This document shows, piece by piece, positions 6,240 through 9,904 of a DNA stretch of 9,904 nucleotides. The DNA is from an uncultured Collinsella sp. (GTDB lineage Bacteria; Actinomycetota; Coriobacteriia; Coriobacteriales; Coriobacteriaceae), in the NCBI GenBank assembly GCA_900552145.1, contig URYW01000063.1, forward strand, positions 1 through 9,904, in the 5' to 3' direction. The notes beneath the pieces were generated by a model that did no database searches, had not been told where the DNA came from, and saw nothing but the letters and a program-made list of their open reading frames with translations. Position numbers and translations under genes: made by a program. The number at the start of each line of letters is the position of its first letter. Position 1 is the stretch's first letter.

Positions 6240-6851
6240 ATGGCAACCAGCAAACCGCGTCTTGACCGCCGCATCGTTCGCAGCCGTAATGCCATCCTTT
6301 CGGCTTTCGAGCGCCTGCTCATGGAAAAGCCGCTGGCAGACATTACGGTGAGTGCCATCGCGCGCGAGGCCAATGTCGACCGCAAAACCTTCTACGTGCA
6401 CTTTGGCACGGTTGACGGCCTGCTCGATGCCATTGCCGTCGATGTGGTGGAGATGATTGTCGACTCGGTCGAGAAAACGCTTGCTTCCATGGACGGCGAC
6501 ACCAACGAGCGCGCCCTGGGCGCGGCGGCGACCTTCTTTAAAACCGTTAACGAGGCACTGTGCAACAACTTGGTGCTCAATCGTCAGCTGATCGAGAACA
6601 TTCCGCTCGATGATTTTATGGCTCGTCTTCGTGCGCCGCTCGAGCACGAGATTGCCGAGCGCGATCTGTTGCCTCAAGGTCTCAAGGACGAGATGTTCGA
6701 CTACTATCTGGCGTTTTTGCTGTCGGGTATTATCGGTATCTATCGCACGTGGGCGCTGTCTGACGGTTCGGTTCCCATCGAGCGCGTCTCTGAGGTCGCC
6801 AACGATCTGACTCTCAATGGGCTGTCGAGTCTGGAATCTCGCTTGGATTAG
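6240..6851 (+). CDS. TetR/AcrR family transcriptional regulator
   Basis: A 203-aa protein with the TetR architecture. The N-terminal DNA-binding helix-turn-helix lies at about residues 10-57. Its signature is ITVSAIAREANVDRKTFYVHF at roughly 36-56 (written across two helices), followed by GTVDGLLDAI. The rest is a helical ligand-binding/dimerisation domain that I cannot match to a known ligand. The start is ATG 6240 with AAGGGA at 6227-6232 and 7-base spacing; an upstream in-frame alternative at 6213 lacks a ribosome site. It lies 116 bases after the flippase-like gene on the same strand and is convergent with the ABC importer genes. Its target is unknown: itself through the repeat at 6173-6196, or the neighbouring membrane protein, are the simplest guesses. 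Confidence 0.9.
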   Translation: MATSKPRLDRRIVRSRNAILSAFERLLMEKPLADITVSAIAREANVDRKTFYVHFGTVDGLLDAIAVDVVEMIVDSVEKTLASMDGDTNERALGAAATFFKTVNEALCNNLVLNRQLIENIPLDDFMARLRAPLEHEIAERDLLPQGLKDEMFDYYLAFLLSGIIGIYRTWALSDGSVPIERVSEVANDLTLNGLSSLESRLD

Positions 6852-6853
6852 GC

Positions 6854-6946
6854 CTAGTTGGGCTCGTCGGCGTGGAAATTCCTGTTCACGAGGTTCTCCG
6901 GTGCCTTGGAGACCTCGCCGGCGTAGGAGCTGTAGCCTGAGGATCC
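6854..6946 (-). pseudogene. IS3-family transposase (OrfB) remnant
   Basis: Reading the minus strand from 6946 to 6857 gives 30 codons with stops on both sides: TAA just upstream at 6947-6949 and TAG at 6854-6856. Pieces of the peptide are SGYSSYAGEVSK, APENLVNRNF and HADEPN. From knowledge of the family, this matches the segment just before the catalytic DDE domain of IS3/IS150-type OrfB (Y-SY-GEVGK--PNLL-RNF-A--PN-KW-TDIT). The stop falls exactly where the conserved W-TD would begin. No terminal inverted repeats and no other transposase pieces are seen, so it is a short decayed scar rather than a functional element. It fills most of the gap between tetR and the ATPase gene. Confidence 0.75.
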
Positions 6947-6963
6947 TTAAAAGAAAGTCCAGT

Positions 6964-8280
6964 TTATTCTTCCCACTCCAAATGGGAATCCTCCGATGCG
7001 CCTTCGCACGCTCGCATGACCTCGATACCATGCGAGCGTGCAAACTCGACGAGCTCTGCGTTGCGGGCGTTTATGGTGCCGAAGGCGGCGGGGCACACGA
7101 TAAGGCACGCGCAGTGGACGAGGAGCTCTTTGGCGCGGGCTATGGTTTTATCCCCGATCGGCTCGAAGGCGCGCTCGGCCACGCATTCCGTCGCCAGGTC
7201 GCGCGCGAGCTCGCAGTCGATGTCCCCTTCGTGCAGAACGCCCGCGTAGAACGCCTTGCCCTGCCGGATGAGCTGGCGAAACACAGCCGACCCCGTACCT
7301 GCGCCGGCGATGACGAACGTGTGCGCATCGCCGTGCGGGCGCCCAATTTCCACGCTGCCGAAGCGCTCGTTGAAGGTGCCATGTTGAAGGCCGTAGAGCT
7401 CGCCAATCATCTCTCGCGTGAATATGTCCTCGGGTGCGCCGGCGCGGAAGACCCGGCCGTCCTTCACGCAAATCACCTTGTCGGCGCTTTTCTGCGCGAG
7501 CTCGAGTTCGTGGATGGACATGATGACAGCCACATTCCGCGATTTCGCAAGGTGGCGAAGTATTCGCAGCAGGTCGATCTGGTAGCGGATATCGAGATAC
7601 GACGTGGGCTCGTCGAGCACGAGCACACGTGGATCCTGCGCGATGGCGCGTGCGAGCATGACGCGCTGGCGTTGCCCGTCGCTTATCTGCATGAAGTCGC
7701 GCTCGGCGAGCTCTTCCACATGTGCGGTTTTCATGGCCTCGTCGACCCGACTATGGTCGTCGGGCGAGAGTGTGCCCATTCGCCCGGTGTAGGGATGCCT
7801 TCCCGCCTCTACGATATCGCGGCAGGTGAGGAGCTCGGTCCGGGGGCGATCTGTCAGCATAACGGCAAGGCTCCTTGCGAACTCCGCCGTCTTCCATCGG
7901 GAAATCTCCCGCCCGTCGAGCTCGACCGCGCCGGCAAGCGGTGCCAGATGGCGTGTGATGGTTTTCAAGATGGTCGACTTGCCCGAGCCGTTCGGCCCGA
8001 TGATTGCCACGACGTCGCCCGCGCGAACCTCCAGATCGACGCCTTCGACTACGACCTTCTTGTCGTAGCCCGCCGACAGGTCGCTTATGCGGAAAAGCGG
8101 CGCTCCGTCAGCCTGCGTTGCGCCCTGGGTTTCGAGGTTCGACTCCGCTCGGAGGAGGCGTCCCGCGCGCAGTTCCGCACGAGCCGAAAGCGCCTTCTGG
8201 CGCTTTCGTGCGAGCTTAGGACTGTTTAAGCATGGAATGTCCCCTCCGAGCGTTTTGGGCTGCGGCACGAATTTCCCCAT
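6964..8280 (-). CDS. Iron-siderophore/cobalamin-type ABC importer, ATP-binding protein (FecE/BtuD class) with extensions at both ends
   Basis: The cytoplasmic ATPase of a metal-complex importer. At 438 aa it is far longer than the usual 250-270. Walker A GPNGSGKST is at 95-103, the signature ISDGQRQ at 199-205 (instead of LSGGQ), Walker B VLVLDEP at 219-225, and the H-loop His257. The usual Q-loop Gln is replaced: AVMLTDRP at 139-146. RHPYTG at 161-166 is typical of FecE-like proteins. Residues 1-60 are an uncommon N-terminal extension. Residues 310-438 form a C-terminal domain (FVIAGAGTGSAVF, AGVLHEGDID, AFEPIGD) that, from memory, resembles the tail of some archaeal and clostridial BtuD/FecE proteins. 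The ATG follows the permease TAG directly, in the same frame, with a poor ribosome site. A far better site (GGAGGGG, 8241-8247) precedes an out-of-frame ATG, so the true start is uncertain. Substrate could be ferric siderophore, heme or a corrinoid. Confidence 0.85.
   Translation of the reverse strand: MGKFVPQPKTLGGDIPCLNSPKLARKRQKALSARAELRAGRLLRAESNLETQGATQADGAPLFRISDLSAGYDKKVVVEGVDLEVRAGDVVAIIGPNGSGKSTILKTITRHLAPLAGAVELDGREISRWKTAEFARSLAVMLTDRPRTELLTCRDIVEAGRHPYTGRMGTLSPDDHSRVDEAMKTAHVEELAERDFMQISDGQRQRVMLARAIAQDPRVLVLDEPTSYLDIRYQIDLLRILRHLAKSRNVAVIMSIHELELAQKSADKVICVKDGRVFRAGAPEDIFTREMIGELYGLQHGTFNERFGSVEIGRPHGDAHTFVIAGAGTGSAVFRQLIRQGKAFYAGVLHEGDIDCELARDLATECVAERAFEPIGDKTIARAKELLVHCACLIVCPAAFGTINARNAELVEFARSHGIEVMRACEGASEDSHLEWEE
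8176..8212 (-). repeat. Strong hairpin inside the 5' part of the ATPase gene
   Basis: CGAAAGCGCC (8185-8194) and GGCGCTTTCG (8199-8208) form a perfect 10-bp stem with a 4-base loop. Four more pairs (8176-8179 with 8209-8212) continue past a 5-base bulge. It falls in the region that encodes the non-conserved N-terminal extension and has no T-run. It looks more like an inserted palindromic repeat than conserved coding sequence. Confidence 0.6.
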
Positions 8281-9321
8281 CTACCTCACCCGCTTCTTCA
8301 ACATGAGTGCGATAACCACCGGCGCGCCGAAGATGGCGGTGACGGCGCTGATGGAAAGCTCGACGGGGGAGAACAGCGTGCGCGCGATCAAATCGCAGCC
8401 TGCGCAGAAGATGGCGCCTCCCAAGAAGCACGCAGGAATCACGCGGATGGGCTTCGACGACTTCAGCGCCGACTTCACGAGATGCGGAACCGCGATGCCT
8501 ACGAACGACACCGGACCAGCGAATGCGGTCACGCAGGCGGAGAGCATGCTCGCTAGAAGGACGAGCACCACGCGGAAGCGTGCGACGTTCACTCCGACGC
8601 TTTTCGCGTAGGCTTCTCCCAGCTGGAAGGCGGAAAGGGGCTTCGATATCGCGAATACGCATGCGCTCAGGGTGATCACCACGACCGCGATGACCGCGAT
8701 GTCGTCCCAGCTAGAACCAGAGAAGCTACCCAAAGACCAGTTGTGCAGGTTCACGATGGACTGGTCGTCGGCGAAGGCGATAAGGAAGTTCGTCGCCGCC
8801 GAGCAGATGTATCCCACCATGACGCCCGCCACGATGAGCATGGCCATGGAACTTATGCGCCGTGCGATGAGGAGCACGAAGCCGATGGTGATAAGCGAGC
8901 CCAGAAACGCTGCGGCCACCATGGCCGGCGAGGACATGGCCTGGTTTGCGCCCAGAAGCACGATCATCGTAAGCGCGACGACGAACTTTGCGCCCGAGGA
9001 GACGCCCAAGATGAACGGGTCGGCGATGGGATTGTTGAAAAACGTCTGCAGCAGGAACCCGGAGAGGGAAAGCGCCCCGCCGAGAAGCACGGCTGAAAGC
9101 ACACGCGGCAGGCGAATCTCCCAGATGACTTGGCTTTCCATGGAATTGGCCGCGCCGCCCGAAAGGATGCCGGGGATGTGGTCTGCGGGCACGAGCACGC
9201 TCCCGACGCACAGGTTGGCCCCGACGAGCACGATGAGGGCAACAGCGAGCAGCGCCGTCACGACGCGACACCGCGCGGCGCGCCCCGATTCGTCGTATGT
9301 CATGGAAAGCCGGCTTCTCAT
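8281..9321 (-). CDS. Iron-siderophore/cobalamin-type ABC importer permease (FecCD/BtuC family)
   Basis: The integral membrane subunit that forms the channel for the metal complex. From the chosen ATG it is 346 aa, with about nine or ten hydrophobic segments. Family signatures are RLPRVLSAVLLGGALSLSG followed by LQTFFNNPIADPFILG in the first half. FAGPVSFVGIAVPHLV, the coupling region to the ATPase, comes next, and ARTLFSPVELSISAVTAIFGAP lies near the end (written here as separate motif blocks). Start choice is open. ATG 9321 leaves 4 bases after the binding-protein stop; ATG 9303 is also possible. A TTG at 9333 overlaps the upstream gene by 8 bases and is preceded by GAGGA. The gene lies between binding protein and ATPase, is tightly packed with both, and is surely one operon. 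Confidence 0.93.
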   Translation of the reverse strand: MRSRLSMTYDESGRAARCRVVTALLAVALIVLVGANLCVGSVLVPADHIPGILSGGAANSMESQVIWEIRLPRVLSAVLLGGALSLSGFLLQTFFNNPIADPFILGVSSGAKFVVALTMIVLLGANQAMSSPAMVAAAFLGSLITIGFVLLIARRISSMAMLIVAGVMVGYICSAATNFLIAFADDQSIVNLHNWSLGSFSGSSWDDIAVIAVVVITLSACVFAISKPLSAFQLGEAYAKSVGVNVARFRVVLVLLASMLSACVTAFAGPVSFVGIAVPHLVKSALKSSKPIRVIPACFLGGAIFCAGCDLIARTLFSPVELSISAVTAIFGAPVVIALMLKKRVR

Positions 9322-9325
9322 GACG

Positions 9326-9904
9326 CTAGCCAAGCTTCCTCAGATAATGGAAGTCGCTCGCGTCATCGCCGGTGAACGCCCCGTGCAGCTCGTCGATAAT
9401 GTCGGCGGTAGAAGTCATCTGCTGGTACATGTCGGCGCTTGTGACCCAGACGTTGCCGTTCTTCACGGCTTTGAACTGCGACAATAGCGCGTTTTTGCTT
9501 ACGAAGTCGTTCAAGGTGGCAACCGATTCGTCGATGGTGCCGTTGTAGACGATGATGTCGGCATCCTTCGCCGTCGCGTAGAAGCGCTCCATTTCGAGCG
9601 TTACTGACGAACCTGACGTCGACGCCGTCTGCGCGTCATCGAGCACGTAGTTGCCGCCTGCAAGCTCGATCATCTGCGCCACGTAGTCGCCCGCCCGTCG
9701 CGTGACGGCGGCCCCGTTCGAGTTTATGTAGAAATACGCCACGGTTTTACCTGACGACGCGAGCCCCGACGTTTGCTCGACGCGGGCCTTCTGCTCGTTG
9801 AACAGGTGCGCGGCCTCGTCTTCCTTGTCGAACAGGACGCCGAAAAGCTTAATCCACTCGACGCGCCCGAGTGCTTCGGACTCGCTCGACGACTGTTCGG
9901 TGAG
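9326..9904 (-). CDS. ABC importer substrate-binding protein (Peripla_BP_2 / FepB-BtuF class), C-terminal part
   Basis: The frame is open from the window end (9904) to TAG at 9326-9328, showing 192 residues; the N-terminus with the export signal lies outside. A GTG at 9742 is an internal codon, not the start: the frame continues upstream with EALGRVEWIKLFGVLF and then DKEDEAAHLFNE, the helix that links the two lobes in iron and cobalamin binding proteins. After it come VAYFYINSNGAA, MIELAGGNYVLDD, KDADIIVYNG and a closing FKAVKNGNVWV block, all typical of the C-terminal lobe. In a Gram-positive cell this would be a lipoprotein on the outer face of the membrane that hands the ligand to the permease. 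It is the first gene of the visible operon on this strand. The substrate cannot be read from the visible part. Confidence 0.88.
   Translation of the reverse strand, partial: LTEQSSSESEALGRVEWIKLFGVLFDKEDEAAHLFNEQKARVEQTSGLASSGKTVAYFYINSNGAAVTRRAGDYVAQMIELAGGNYVLDDAQTASTSGSSVTLEMERFYATAKDADIIVYNGTIDESVATLNDFVSKNALLSQFKAVKNGNVWVTSADMYQQMTSTADIIDELHGAFTGDDASDFHYLRKLG

Noticed and set aside
6886..6914. GGTTCTCC/GGAGACC partial hairpin between the convergent tetR and ATPase genes as a shared terminator
   Set aside because: It has a bulge, no T-run on either side, and lies within the transposase remnant.
8136..8146. GGTTCGACTCC on the plus strand, resembling a tRNA T arm
   Set aside because: No acceptor, D or anticodon stem can be built around it, and it lies in the ATPase coding region.
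6817..8229. A 470-codon plus-strand frame over the ATPase gene
   Set aside because: The minus strand carries Walker A, signature and Walker B motifs. The plus-strand product shows no recognisable domain and would start inside tetR.

Overview
The window looks like a piece of a high-G+C Gram-positive chromosome, most likely an actinobacterium of the class Coriobacteriia (Collinsella-like). That assignment is an inference. It rests on GC-rich codon choice, strong GGAGG-type ribosome sites, a tRNA gene that encodes its own CCA end, and an iron/cobamide-type ABC importer with no outer-membrane partner in view. No rRNA or species marker is present.

Positions 1-2873 hold sugar-phosphate metabolism on the + strand. 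First comes the C-terminal third of PTS enzyme I (ptsI). Two PfkB-family 1-phosphofructokinase-like kinases of identical length (310 aa) follow in tandem, each closed by a strong intrinsic terminator. Enzyme I passes phosphate from PEP to HPr for PTS uptake. Fructose-type PTS transporters deliver fructose-1-phosphate, which a FruK-type kinase turns into fructose-1,6-bisphosphate. The two kinases differ at a sugar-contacting residue, so they may not do the same job.

Positions 2967-4713 hold tRNA functions: an HD-domain CCA-adding nucleotidyltransferase (cca), a 112-bp nested inverted repeat that supplies the cca stop codon, and a tRNA-Glu(CUC) gene with its own promoter and terminator. Positions 4816-6851 carry a YbhN/MprF-type flippase-like membrane protein and then a TetR-family regulator with an inverted repeat upstream that could be its operator.

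Positions 6854-9904 are on the - strand, convergent with the first part. They carry a binding-protein-dependent ABC importer of the FecBCDE/BtuFCD class, in transcription order: binding protein (cut by the window end), permease, ATPase. Just past the end of the ATPase gene, against tetR, is a 30-codon remnant of an IS3-family transposase. It marks an old mobile-element scar at the junction between the two blocks. The ATPase has an atypical N-terminal extension containing a hairpin, a confusing start region, an altered Q-loop, and a C-terminal domain resembling that of some cobalamin/iron ABC ATPases.

No CRISPR array, prophage or complete insertion sequence is visible. The items most worth following up are the nested inverted repeat after cca, the disturbed start of the ABC ATPase gene, and the IS3 scar.
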